A stretch of DNA of 64,000 nt from Liopterus haemorrhoidalis (taxonomy: Eukaryota; Arthropoda; Insecta; Coleoptera; Dytiscidae), in contig OZ020616.1 of assembly GCA_963971575.1 (NCBI GenBank), forward strand, positions 6,344,924 through 6,408,923, given 5' to 3'. Within the stretch, counting starts at the first letter, position 1, and every line of letters starts with the position of its first letter. This document shows positions 45,193 through 55,799 of the stretch, piece after piece. The notes below the pieces were generated by a model. The model was not told where the DNA came from, searched no databases, and worked only from the letters and a program-made list of their open reading frames with translations. The position numbers and the translations under genes are program-made.

Positions 45193-45996
45193 AATATGTA
45201 CAGTATTTTATTTATACAGCAAGGTTCAGTAAGATTTTTAAAATTGCGCCTATGGCTTCCATTGGTTGCTTATATCATAAGTCCCGCCCTCTGATTTCGT
45301 CAAACAGAATTAAATTATAATTTCAACACTTCCCACTGGTTATTAAATTTACGCTTTTAAAAAATAAATACATTTACCAAAATATAACTAGAATTTTGAC
45401 AAAATAATTTAAACAAAATAGAAATGCAAAAAAAAAACAGAAAAAAATAAAACTAACAGGATTCGAACTCTGCAAATTACAAAGTACATTACGAAACCAT
45501 CTGAGCTACCAGAGTTTCTGTTCTGAAGTGTTACATAGCGAATTAAATATTTAACATATTTTAGTTAAAAACACAAAAAATGTGTTATTTTCCGAAAACA
45601 TAATCTGATCAAAAATTCCTGTTGTACTATTCCGGTTCACACCAATGTACATTACTTAGAATTTTTTCAGATTTTTAGTTTAAACCATCTGAGCTACAGG
45701 GTGTGGGACAAAAATTTTTTTGCACAATTTTGGCAAATATCGCTTCAAAATAATTTATTTTGCAAAAATAAAATTTTGATCGTTAATCCACGTACTAAGG
45801 GCTTTCATTTGATACCCTACTCAGAATTTAAAAAAATATATATTTTTTTTTCGATGAGCACATATTTGTTTATATTTTTAGGGGGATATGTTTTTTAGAT
45901 GTTTTAGTATCTTTCCTATGTGCGGGTCAAAGAGTTGTATAAGCATGCCAAATTTCAACTCTCTAGGTTTAGCCGTTTGGCTACAATTTTTAACGA

Positions 45997-46034
<38 letters not shown>

Positions 46035-46092
46035 GACAAAATGACGGTATAAGGGTTTTTTGGTCATACCTACAAAATCCTAAAAAGACAGA
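45193..46092 (+). repeat. Dispersed repeat R3, copy 3 (left-truncated)
   Basis: Begins in the R3 middle at AAATATGTACAGTATTTTAT and runs to ACCTACAAAATCCTAAAAAG. It interrupts the LINE reading frame (WRVALM...KKTEYL), with about 18 bases of LINE lost. Confidence 0.85.
45455..45521 (-). other. tRNA-like segment of R3 copy 3
   Basis: Minus strand: CTCTGGTAGCTCAGATGGTT (A box TAGCTCAGATGG) and, 35 bases on, GCAGAGTTCGAATCCTG (perfect B box GTTCGAATCC). Stems are weak. This is the most tRNA-like of the R3 inserts. Confidence 0.6.
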
Positions 46093-46784
46093 ATACTTAT
46101 GATTTGGTGGAGAAGGTATGGCAGGAGAAGTAGAGCAACAAGGATACAAGTTGAACAAAGAAATCCAACACCGCATACATGCAGCCTGGAGCAATTGGAA
46201 AGGGGTATCAGGTATTTTGTGTATTTTGTGTGAAGTTAGTGAACGAGTCAAGGAAAAAGTATATAAAACTGTAATAAGACCTGCGCTGCTCTATGGGGCT
46301 GAAATCTGGCTGTTGAAGCAGTGAAAGCAATTCACGGATATATCAAAGAAAACTCAAGAAAGGCGTTTGAAATGGTATGGGCCCGTAATGAGAGGACCGA
46401 TGATTACGTATGAAGGGTGACTATGAATAAGGTTGTCAAACGTAAGAGAAGCCGTGGAAGACTTAAAACGAGGTGGAAGGATTGCACAAAGAAAACTTTA
46501 GATAGCGAGGATCTAGTAGTGGATGAGTATTTGGATAGAAGAGAATGGAGGAGACTCGTTAATAACAGCGACCACATATGAAAATGGGAAAAGTTGAAGA
46601 AGAAGAAGAAGAAGAAGAAGAAATGCATCTACCTACTATACTAGATCAAGTATGTTTTTTATTCTAAATATTTTGCCCGTTAGTTTTTCGATCAATTAGC
46701 CAATTTCGACATTTTATTTCATTATTTCCTACAATTTAACCTTAAAATTACATTTACAAACACAAAAATCCATGCCATCATCGG

Positions 46785-46860
46785 GATACGAACCCGAGCC
46801 TCTCTGGTCTAGCAGTTTGTGCGCCACCTACACGAACCGTTACACAGTGGTGAGCGACTT
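46785..46860 (-). other. tRNA-like sequence outside R3
   Basis: Minus strand: CTCGGGTTCGTATCCCGATG has a perfect B box with a 5-bp T stem (TCGGG/CCCGA). Upstream TGTGTAACGGTTCGTGTAGG could be the A box. Probably another SINE head; context does not match R3 clearly. Confidence 0.5.
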
Positions 46861-47076
46861 TTTAAAACTTTATAATCAGTTATTGTATTTTAAATTCTGA
46901 TTTTTATTTGTGTAGCTCTGATGAAGAAATAAAATATTTAAAAACTGGTCGGCTAGATCTAGTTGCATGTCCGCAACCCGTACAACACTTCCACACTAAT
47001 AAAGTTTTCTGACGATTTTATTATTTAACCTCATATAATATTCTTTCCTCTCTTATAATTCTATCTTAGTGATATA

Positions 47077-48344
47077 CAAGGTGTCTCAAAAGAAATTTTA
47101 TATTTAGTGGATCGATTAAAAAAAAAGTAAGCCGCATATAGAAAAAATGTTTATTAATTATTAAAATACACTTTTTGGGGATTTATTTCTTAAAAATAAT
47201 ATCGTCTAAATGTAGACCCTCGCGTTCTCGGCACTCATTTAATCGAACAGTAAAATTACTTATGACGTCTCGGCAGGTGGACTCAGGGATGGATGTCATT
47301 TCGTGACGGATATTTTCTTTCAAATGCGCCAGTGAAGTCGGTTTATTGGCGTAAACTTTAGATTTAAGATAACCCCATAGGAAAAAGTCCATAGGGGTTA
47401 AATCTGGACTGCGTGGAGGCCAATTTATGTCACCTCTCCGGGAGATCAATTTGCCTGAGAAAATTTCACGAACACGTGGCAGAGACATATTGGACGTGTG
47501 TGAAGTTGCTCCGTCCTGTTGGAACCATGTTCTTTGGTTATAGCCAGGAAAGTTTTGCAGTTCAGGTACCAAGAAGTTGTCTAACATCTCCACATAACGC
47601 TCTGAATTCACTGTAACTGCACGCCCCCTTTCGTCTTCAAAAAAGTAAGGGCCGATAATTCCTCGCGCCGACATCGCAGCCCATACGGTCACTTTAGGCG
47701 AATGTAGGGGTTTTTGATGTTTGCGTTTCGGATTCGTTGCACTCCAGTAGCGGCAGTTCTGCTTATTTACGTGGCCATTAAGATGAAAATGAGCTTCATC
47801 CGAAAACAAAATGTTGGTAAACGTTGAAAATCGCTCAATCACCTGATTTACGAAATTAATCCTCTGACTGGCATCTTGGGGCTTTAATTCTTGCACCAAT
47901 TGAATTTTGTAGGGGTGCAGCTTTAGGTCTTTGTGCATAATGCGATGTAATGATGATCTATGCACATTTAAAGCACTTGCGCGCTTCCGAATTGAAAGGT
48001 TCGGGTCATCACGAACAGAGTGATTAACATTCTCCACGTTTTCTATCGTTCTTGATGACCTAGGTCGCCCGGATTTTGATGTATCCAGCGTTGTACCAGT
48101 CTCTTCAAACTTTTTAACCCAATGTCGAATGAGAGGAATGAGAGGAATACGCGCTACAGTCGCCGAATCACCGTTTTTGTAAAACTCTCGCACGAATAAC
48201 GCGCGGTCTGCTCCCGAGAAATGCTCCATAGCGACTGCATTCCCAAGAGCCAGGCTACCGATTGACATAACCCCCGCGCCCCTCGGATACGTTGCGTTCA
48301 CGCAGTAAGCTAAATAAATATAAAATTTCTTTTGAGACACCTTG
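47077..48344 (-). mobile_element. DD41D Tc1/mariner-group transposon, near intact
   Basis: Inverted ends CAAGGTGTCTCAAAAGAAAT... identical for about 30 bp at both ends (through TTTATATTTA), flanked by TA (47075-47076, 48345-48346). 1268 bp with one long transposase gene filling it. Short perfect ends plus an open frame make it the youngest DNA transposon here. Confidence 0.93.
47183..48229 (-). CDS. DD41D transposase, open reading frame
   Basis: Start chosen at the ATG of MEHFSGADRALFVREFYKNG (48229); the longer frame runs into the inverted repeat. 348 residues, the usual size. Order: first HTH (truncated), HWVKKFEETGTT, GRPRSSRTIENVENVNHSVR, second HTH (IRKRASALNVHRSSLHRIMH), then LFSDEAHFHLNGHVNKQNCR (first Asp), VTVWAAMSARGIIGPYFFED, YVEMLDNFLVPEL, TWFQQDGATSHTS (second Asp), PPRSPDLTPMDFFLWGYLKS (third Asp, 41 residues between), and DIIFKK. 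It would bind the element ends and catalyse cut-and-paste in the nucleus. Odd: TVARIPLIPLIRHW has a 9-bp tandem repeat where relatives have about 15-20 more residues of the first HTH, so DNA binding may be impaired. The spacing fits the DD41D (rosa/Visitor-like) branch; that name is from memory. Confidence 0.9.
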   Translation of the reverse strand: MEHFSGADRALFVREFYKNGDSATVARIPLIPLIRHWVKKFEETGTTLDTSKSGRPRSSRTIENVENVNHSVRDDPNLSIRKRASALNVHRSSLHRIMHKDLKLHPYKIQLVQELKPQDASQRINFVNQVIERFSTFTNILFSDEAHFHLNGHVNKQNCRYWSATNPKRKHQKPLHSPKVTVWAAMSARGIIGPYFFEDERGRAVTVNSERYVEMLDNFLVPELQNFPGYNQRTWFQQDGATSHTSNMSLPRVREIFSGKLISRRGDINWPPRSPDLTPMDFFLWGYLKSKVYANKPTSLAHLKENIRHEMTSIPESTCRDVISNFTVRLNECREREGLHLDDIIFKK

Positions 48345-48919
48345 TATTTACCTTTATAAAGTTCTAAGTAGGTAATTTTAATATTTCTTATATAATAATT
48401 GTAATAAAGCCTGTAGCTAACTGTTACCGTACTTTTTCTGTTTACGACCGGTTAACATTTTCATAACGGTGACAAATAAGGATTTGCAGCAGTCACTCCG
48501 CGTTTCCCCTTTCCTCAATGGAAAACCAATCATATTACCTACCTACAATATATCATTATCGCTTGTACTCGCGCTAATTAGAATTCTAAATCGCAGATAC
48601 AGAGCTACACTTTGCACCAGTACAAAAAAAAGTAGAGCTTAAAATCATAGAGGTTTGAAACAACAGAGATTTACTTGAGAAGAAACAGTAAAAAAGATAT
48701 TCTAACTTTACAGCTTTTGTAAAAATAATATTTTTTGAAACTCTTATTGGGTCAACTCTCTAACTTTTTTGTTAAATCAGTGCATATACATTATTTATTA
48801 TTGTTTTAGACATAAAACTATCTATTTACTTGAAAATTGTAAATCAGGTCGTTTTCGCTGCGAACAATGATACGTTGAATTGTTCTGTATGGAACACTAG
48901 TTAATTTCGTAGTTCCAAG
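48345..48919. other. No gene seen
   Basis: Anonymous AT-rich DNA. Confidence 0.5.
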
Positions 48920-49926
48920 TAGGGATGGGAAAAAAACATCGATGTATCGATAACATCGATGTCTCTCCTGAAAACATCGATGTTTTTACCATCGATGTTC
49001 AGGTGGCGATAGTATCGATAAAACATCGATGTCTGCTACCGATGTCGATGTTTTGAACTTTGAAATTCAGAAACTACCGCTAGAGGCGCTGGAATCTTAA
49101 AATTTTTATTTTTATTAAAATTAATGCACAAAATATAAGCGCTATCTATTGTAATATAACAATACTAATAGTATTAGTTCTTATTCTTCTTAGCAGTTAG
49201 CAGAATAAGAAAAAAATAAGAAGAATCTTCTAATTTTTGCAAATAATGACAACGACGAACGAAACCAACACTTGTTGCTCTTTGAGTTTTGTTGTCGAGC
49301 CATTTTTTGTATAAGTGAACGAGGTAAATAAAGTGAAATTTAATAGAAATAATCTTATTAGAGAAAAATAATTTGAAAAGTCAGATTATAAATATGTCAT
49401 TTAAAAAAATATCGTTTGTCATATTTCATTTTGAATAGTGACATCTTAAATATTTTGTAAATATAATACTAACCTAAAATAATACAAACTGTAAAGCCCT
49501 TTTTACAATATAACCAAGTTTATAAAAGTCTGTAATACACTATAAAAATTACCAAAATAACCAGATTTAGTTTGTCCTTACAAAAGTGAACGGCTTATAT
49601 AAGCTGTTCCAAACGGTTATAAGCAGCGGCGGGACATTTGAATGTGTCTGTTACACAATCTATTTAAAAATTTAATAAATGCTTTTGGTGTATTATATGT
49701 TACTTTTTTTTCGTATTATATGTTACTTTTTTCGTATTTTATCTTTATATTATTAAATAAAATCTATATAATATAAAAAAATAGTTTTTTTTTTATATTT
49801 AATAAAACATCGATGTTTCCGATACATCGATGTTATCCCTTCGATGTTTTTTCAACATCGATGTTTCAGCGCCGATGTTAACATCGATGTTCAACATCGA
49901 TGTTTTGCCTTCGATTTACAACCCTA
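48920..49926. mobile_element. hAT-type MITE with CATCGATG subterminal arrays
   Basis: 1007 bp from TAGGGATGGGAAAAAAACAT to TTTACAACCCTA, flanked by the perfect 8-bp duplication GTTCCAAG (48912-48919, 49927-49934). The first 140 and last 120 bases hold about 8 and 7 copies of ACATCGATGT or close variants (palindromic core ATCGAT). The interior is AT-rich without coding. Subterminal repeats of this kind are typical transposase-binding sites of hAT elements. Confidence 0.95.
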
Positions 49927-49934
49927 GTTCCAAG

Positions 49935-51439
49935 TATAGGTTTGTCATTACCTTCTGAAACTAACTTTTTATAAACGTTCAGTATCAGAACTTTGCAATC
50001 TTCTGACAAATGATATTTTCATTTAGTAGTCGCGTCCACATTTTCGCATTCCATGTCAACGTCCACATTTTCGCAGAAATTAGGAATTTCTTCAAAATCA
50101 AATGGTCGCCAAAGAGCCATGTTGTTAATGTATGCACGCTATGAACGTTGAAAATTAACTAACAAACAAGTATTATATATTATGTGTATAACAACCCCTA
50201 AGATTTAGAAACAATAGGATTATATATGTGGAAAAAAGCTTTAATGGTTTTTAAGAAACTTCAGTTGAACTAGTGTTATATCTATTCAATTTAAATTTAA
50301 AATTCCCTTAATACCTCTTATATTCTGTTTACAGCAACGAGTCTTAAGATTACTGCCATAAACCCATTACCGCAATGTTAAGCTTCTCAATAAGAGTGAC
50401 CATTTCATTTTGGAAATACTATAACTTCCCAGATATTCACTAAGTTGAAAGTGAACAGAGTTTTAGCACTAAATAATAGAAATAACGTTTAAAAAAGTTT
50501 GATTAAACCGCAGCTGATCGAAATACGGTATGTTACATCAGTTTTTAGTATCATGGTATACCAAGTTATAAACATATATATATATAATTATTCGAGGTTG
50601 AGTCGATTTCTGATTGACGCAGTCCTAAATGTTTAATTTATTGGTGACCGAACCCATGTACCCATGTTATGAACCGTCTTACAATGGAGCCACGACAGAA
50701 TAGTTCATTAATCTCTATTGATTCCTTACTCTATGTCATTTCTTAACGTAACAAAATAATTGAAAAACTGTCTTTTTATGAAATTATAGTACAGTTAAGC
50801 GACACATTAAGATCGATAACGCATATACAAGTGATTGAAGTGAACTAATCGCATTAACAAGCAACATAAAGTTGGATAAAATTGTTATTTATAAAGATCA
50901 TGCGAGCAATCAGCTGTATTAAAGAAATCCTGGAATTATTTTCATCATCAAAGCCTTTTCCTATCAATTAGTTACCGTTAAACCTGGTCGTACTAAAGAT
51001 TTAAACCAGATATTAATTATTACTAGTTTTAAGTCTTAATGCTATAATATTAAAATATTATATTCATAATAATATTTTATAAGGTTTGATTTTATGACAA
51101 CTGTTTGTGTGTATACTTTTAAATATTGACTAAGCAAACTGAAAGAAATACAAGATAAACACAAGTTGAAAATTGGACGTTTTAGTGCTATGTTTCATAA
51201 AAAATATCAACCCTTTTTCCCTGGGCACTGTGAGTTAGATTAACTTTAAGATTCACGCAATTTTTCTGTTTTGTTCCATCACGCCTTGGGGGGATTTTCC
51301 AACTAGTTCTTCTGTTAGTTGATCTCTTCGTCTTTTGCAAGATCTTTGGTTTAAAATTAAACATCTCTTGTTGTTTCACTTTTCTTGGCTGCTCACAGTC
51401 AAGTCAAATTTTTGAAGTCAAATAATTCGAAATTATATA
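49935..51439. other. No gene seen
   Basis: Anonymous AT-rich DNA. A short duplication (CGTCCACATTTTCGCA) occurs at 50035 and 50070. Confidence 0.5.
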
Positions 51440-51935
51440 ATGCCACATTCAGAGCTATAAATTAACGCACTGTACGTAGTGAGTTATTCACTGTAGATTG
51501 GCACTATTCAGTTTATCAGGTAACTCAAGCGACCGTCCACAGTTATAAATTTAATGCACCATGCATTGTAGACTGTAGACACATTTTGCAAACTTTAAAC
51601 TTAATACACTATTTTAATGAGACAGATATATAAACACACATTAGCTATTTCATTTACATAACCTAGAAAATGCTGTCGCACAAATTTCAACCAATTTCAG
51701 AAATCGTGAAACAAAAAAGAATTGCTGTAGTTGCGGCTAAAATTTTGTTATTAAAATATACTCGCCGATGGCGAGATTTACGACTGCGTAGTTGGTTTGA
51801 AAAAGTATAGATGTCACAACATTTGTTACGCATTCATTTTCGTAGTTGTGAATGCTGTTATTTACGTTAAAATAGTCTATTAAATTTATCCACAACTCAC
51901 AGCGTACTAATTTTGAAGCTGTAAATGCAGCTTAA
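51440..51935 (-). repeat. Dispersed repeat R4, copy 3
   Basis: Reverse match to 44062-44575 over nearly its whole length, including CGTAGTTGGTTTGAAA, TTTCAACCAATTTCAG and the outer CAGCTTAAGAGTG. Confidence 0.75.
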
Positions 51936-52135
51936 GAGTGACTCATTTGGAAAGTTAGGGTTCGGGTTCAAAAACAAATATGGGTCGTTCATGAACGAAC
52001 AGGATCACTGAGCTGGATCAATGACCGAAGTGTGCTGGCTCACAGAATTTACTAGAACGGATCACGGCTCACTGCATAGTGTCAAGGATTTGGTTAGACT
52101 TTACCGGGATTGTGAGCTTCGAACAAAGTGAGCTT

Positions 52136-52978
52136 TATTTATTAATTACTGCTGCCCAACAGTATTACCCAAAACGGGCAGGTACATAAATACACACATA
52201 AAATTTGAACAACTTACTAACAAAGTAATAATTAAAGACACAAACTTTGCAAATAACATATATACTCAATATTGTTACAAATACATATTAAATAGTAATA
52301 CAAAATAACAAAATCCTATAATTTTTACAAATTTCAATAATTTTATAAACACAAATTTAAAAAAAAATAAAATCGATGAAATGCTCTAAAAGAAATTTGT
52401 ATCATCACGTGTAGAGTATGAACACATACGATTTACAGGAGATTTGAGATGAAGGTTCGTATGAGCCTGTGGAAGATAGAATAATAGTAGATGTCTGGTT
52501 GAAACAACATGAGCGTTGAAATTAAATTTTTGGAGGGTTAAGGGGTCATCAATTTGATTATTTAATAATTTTTTTAAATGAAGAAGTGACTTAGTTTTAC
52601 GACGCTCTGCGAGGGACACAGAACTAAAGTGGTCCAGTAATGTAGCGTAACTAAGATGTTGAGGAGGATAAGAGCCCATTATTTTGTAATATATATATTT
52701 TAAAAATTTGTACTGTACCTTTTCTAACGTTTTTTGTTGGTTCACGTAAATTGGATCCCAAACTACTGAACAGAATTCAAGTTTAGATCTAACAAAGGCA
52801 TAGTATAAAGAGAAAATGGCATTAATATTAGTGAAGTCACGTGTGTTACGAATGATGAATCCAAGCATTTTCAGTGCTGATGAAAAAATATTATCTACAT
52901 GTGTCCTAAATGTTAATTTAGTATCGAACAATACAATTGTATCACAACGCTCAAGCATTACACCAGAAATTTTTCTTT
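52136..52978 (-). pseudogene. LINE 3' end, second family
   Basis: Minus strand from about 52976: KISGVMLERCDTIV, LFDTKLTFRTHVDNIFSSAL, FVRSKLEFCSVVWDPIYVNQ, QKTLEKVQYKFLKYIYYK, RRKTKSLLHLKKLLNNQIDD and SPVNRMCSYSTRDD before TAG at about 52386. A 3' UTR and a (TTAATAAATAAA) tail follow to 52136. The DLGV block before LFDTKL is partly lost. It is the region after the RT palm; upstream is replaced by the LINE at 52979. Confidence 0.85.
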
Positions 52979-54545
52979 TATTTATTTATTTATTTTTTTA
53001 TTAATTTGGCTACACAACAGGACATCGTCCTAATTACAGCGCAGCACTAATAATACACTATTTGTATATCAGTAACATAATACATAATGTATATTTAATT
53101 ATTACTATAATTAATTAAAATAATATATAATATAATCAATTCTTATAATATTAACATATTATTATTATTATTAAATACTAAAACAGTAATTCTTATAATC
53201 TTAGATAGCTAAAGCAGATGAAAAAATAATTAAAAATCAAAATAGTTTAAACTTACAATAAGCAAGTAATTAATGATCGTCTGAATATCTTTAAGTTAGA
53301 AGAAAAAATGTCAGAAATAACAGCGGATTTAGAAATATTATTAAATTCTAGACACATTCTATTAATAGGCGAATTATAAGCAAAGTTTGTTTTATTATGA
53401 GGTAACAAGAAAAGGTCGTTCATTCTCGTGTTGTAAGATGGCACACGAAATGATAATGAATTTATTAAATCAGGACAATCTATTTTATTATGAACAATCT
53501 TGTAAAGAAAAATTAAATCAAGAAATCTACGTCTATTTTCTAAGGATACTAGATTGTTATTGTTATTGGGAAATTTAAAATTTACATACTTGATAAATTT
53601 ATTCTGTACTTTTTCAATTCGGTTAATGTAAGTTAAATATTGAGGAGACCAACACGTAGTGGCGAATTCTAACTGACTTCGGACTAGTGTATAATATAAT
53701 GTCAGTAATGTTGAACTATTTCTAAAAGGAACTGTCATTCGCCTTAAAAATCCCAACATTCTATATGCCTTTTTAATAACTTCGTTCACATGAAAATTAA
53801 AGATTAATTTGCAGTCATAAGTGACTCCTAGATCTTTTACACAAGTAACATCCATCAAACTATAATCTTGAACTTTATATTTGTATTTCAAAATATTTCT
53901 ATTTCTAGTAAAAGATATTCTTGAACATTTCGAAAGATTCAGTATTAATTTGTTATCTTGACAATAGTCATATAATCTGTGTAGGTCTTCTTGTACATTC
54001 AAACATTCTTGAACATTTGATACTTTCGAATATAACTTAAGATCGTCGGCAAACATTAGAAAATTTGAATTTACAAAACATTTAGTGATATCATGTACAA
54101 AAATGTTAAATAACAAAGGACCCAAATATGAACCTTGCGGGACCCTTGATGTAACATTAACATATTTCGAGGTGAAACCATTAACAACCACACACTGTTC
54201 ACGATTAGATAAGTAAGAATTGAACCAATTCAGGAGATTACCATGCACACCAACTGCAGCTAATTTCGTTAACAATATGCTATGATCGATTTTATCGAAC
54301 GCCTTGCTAAAATCAGTGTATATGGAATCAACCTGAATTCCTTCATCCATCGCATTCAGAATGTATTTAACATACAGAGTTAAATTGGTATTTACAGAAG
54401 GGAAAAACCCATGTTGTTCAAGTGGTATAACATTTTTAACAAAGTTAAATAACTGAGTATAAATTATTTTTTAGAAACTGGTCTACAGTTTTCCACCATA
54501 CCCCTATCACCACATTTAAAAATTGGAACTACCAGTGCTCTTTTC
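52979..54545 (-). mobile_element. LINE fragment abutting or inserted in the 52136 LINE
   Basis: Ends in AAATAAATAAATAAAT-type tail at 52979-53003 and extends up to about 54545, where coding reads WKRALVVPIFKCGDRGMVEN, CRPVSKK and a TAA (54464-54466), then YTQLFNFVKN, EQHGFFPSVN. CCAGAAAT is present next to both ends (52966 and 54547), a possible but unproven target duplication. Confidence 0.75.
53253..54350 (-). CDS. Reverse transcriptase, open 365-codon stretch
   Basis: Begins MDEGIQVDSIYTDFSKAFDK (RT block A with catalytic Asp), WFNSYLSNREQCVVVNGFTS, VTSRVPQGSYLGPLLFNIFV (block B), FLMFADDLKLYSKV (block C; FADD instead of YADD), CVKDLGVTYDCKLIF, LVRSQLEFATTCWSPQYLTY, RIEKVQNKFIKYVNFKF, and SPINRMCLEFNNISKS near the end. 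The true frame continues upstream to the stop at 54464, so ATG 54350 is not a real start. Same family as 11346-12299 by the ordered motifs. FADD occurs in some active RTs, so the change does not prove inactivity. Confidence 0.85.
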   Translation of the reverse strand: MDEGIQVDSIYTDFSKAFDKIDHSILLTKLAAVGVHGNLLNWFNSYLSNREQCVVVNGFTSKYVNVTSRVPQGSYLGPLLFNIFVHDITKCFVNSNFLMFADDLKLYSKVSNVQECLNVQEDLHRLYDYCQDNKLILNLSKCSRISFTRNRNILKYKYKVQDYSLMDVTCVKDLGVTYDCKLIFNFHVNEVIKKAYRMLGFLRRMTVPFRNSSTLLTLYYTLVRSQLEFATTCWSPQYLTYINRIEKVQNKFIKYVNFKFPNNNNNLVSLENRRRFLDLIFLYKIVHNKIDCPDLINSLSFRVPSYNTRMNDLFLLPHNKTNFAYNSPINRMCLEFNNISKSAVISDIFSSNLKIFRRSLITCLL

Positions 54546-55250
54546 CAGAAATAGAATAAGAAAAATAATTCGATTTAAGTTTTGCGAGGATTCGGCTTGT
54601 GATTACCCATATCAGCTCATATATCTTTTTGAGTTTCCATCTTGTGTACTTTTAATTTGTACAAGAAATTCACACTTACTTAGCCTTATTAATAACCAGT
54701 TCCAGAAAATATTTCCAAATAACTATACTTTTTCGGGAAACCATTATACTTAAAATTTTTACTGTAAAAGCTATTTTCCGTGTTTGCTGATCATTCTATT
54801 TGTAGAGCAGCTTTCTTATAACTAAAGTCATTTGTTTATTTTATTATCAATCGTAGCACAGTTATGTGGTGACATTTTTGATATATTCTTTATTTTAGAT
54901 TCTAACATATACATGTTTCCGATGTCCTGTTCTTCGATTCTTTTTTATTTTTTGTTTGATTATTCCTTTCTGGGACTGTTGACCGTTTTCTTCGTGACAT
55001 ATCTGTCCCGCGGTTGTAGAACAATTGCGCTGTGTTTAATTGCCAGGCTGTTGCAAGGTGCGGGCTGATACTGTCCGGAGTGATATATGCTTGCTGTTTT
55101 TGCACACATGTCTCTGACAGGGGCGTAGGAACGGTATCTTTGACAATTAAACCATTCAAATGATCTTTGATCAAACAGAAATTAAGAAATGTTAGTTTAG
55201 AAACCCTTTTTAAATAAATAGGATTATATCTTAAATTTATATAATTCTTA
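54546..55250. other. No gene recognised
   Basis: 54902-55174 (minus) is open for 90 codons but matches nothing I know. CAGGGGCGTAGGAACGG at 55118 looks like a hAT-type terminus without a partner. Confidence 0.4.
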
Positions 55251-55515
55251 GGCCCGGTCTTTCCACCTTCAGATAAAGTTCCAGGTAACTATCTGACAGA
55301 TAAGGTTATTTGTAACTTCATCTGCTGAATAAATGTCAATACCAGTCAGTGAATTCAATACGTCAGTCTCATTATCCGTTAGATAACTATAACTATCTGA
55401 TAGATACATTTGTATAGAAAGAAGGGATGACATTTACTCAGCAGATGAAGTTAAAAATAACCTTATCTGTCAGATAGTTACCTGGAACTTTATCTGAAGG
55501 TGGAAAAACCGGGCC
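55251..55515. mobile_element. Foldback MITE, GGCCCGGTC type, copy 2
   Basis: 265 bp, inverted arms as at 20879-21137, flanked by TTA (55248-55250, 55516-55518). The central 80 bases are in the opposite orientation to those of copy 1. Confidence 0.92.
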
Positions 55516-55591
55516 TTAATGTGATATTTCAATGTAACTAAAATAATGATATACATTTTTTTAAACTTTAATACATTTTCTCTTGTTACAG

Positions 55592-55681
55592 GTAATAAGG
55601 AAGTGTGGCGCCCGTTGCGATGGGTTCGTTAGAGAGACGCAGGCGTCGCGGCGTCACATAGGTCTACGACTAAGATTGTAG
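55592..55681 (+). other. GC-rich patch: possible terminal exon or LTR primer site
   Basis: A pyrimidine tract with AG (TTTTCTCTTGTTACAG, ending 55591) precedes a 29-codon frame reading KCGARCDGFVRE and HIGLRLRL then TAG. CpG-rich in an AT-rich setting. Alternatively TGGCGCCCGTTGCG (55605) is like a retrotransposon primer-binding site, and GTGTGGCG is mirrored by CGCCACAC at 55690. No homology recognised; neither reading is secure. Confidence 0.2.
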
Positions 55682-55799
55682 GACCCGCCACACGTGGTGA
55701 CTAATAAACAGTTCTGCAGTGATATTAATGTGTGTGTACGGATTTAACCTACAGCAGAATTGCAGGTAAATCGCTGATATAAGGGCGCGTTACTCCAGA

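Larger units (their letters stand above)
44870..46630 (+). pseudogene. LINE reverse transcriptase, interrupted by R3
   Basis: First part (44888-45190): IVESRIRSETRIDPQQFVFM, SGKGTMDAVFALKQMTEKYL, HFVFIDLEKAYDTIPRQEVW (RT blocks with the first catalytic Asp region), then EEKLKKWRVALM after loss of the YADD region. R3 copy 3 follows, then the reading resumes at about 46083 with KTEYL, GGEGMAGEVEQQGYKLNKEI, ERVKEKVYKTVIRPALLYGA, LKWYGPVMR and a degenerate C-terminus, ending in (GAA)n at 46593-46621. A simple-repeat tail fits RTE-like LINEs. Many stops. Confidence 0.82.

Noticed and set aside
45455..45521. Functional tRNA gene
   Set aside because: A and B boxes are good but the D, anticodon and acceptor stems do not close; it sits inside a dispersed repeat.
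54902..55174. 90-codon open frame as a host gene
   Set aside because: No recognisable domain, no splice context and AT-rich codon use like other chance frames here.
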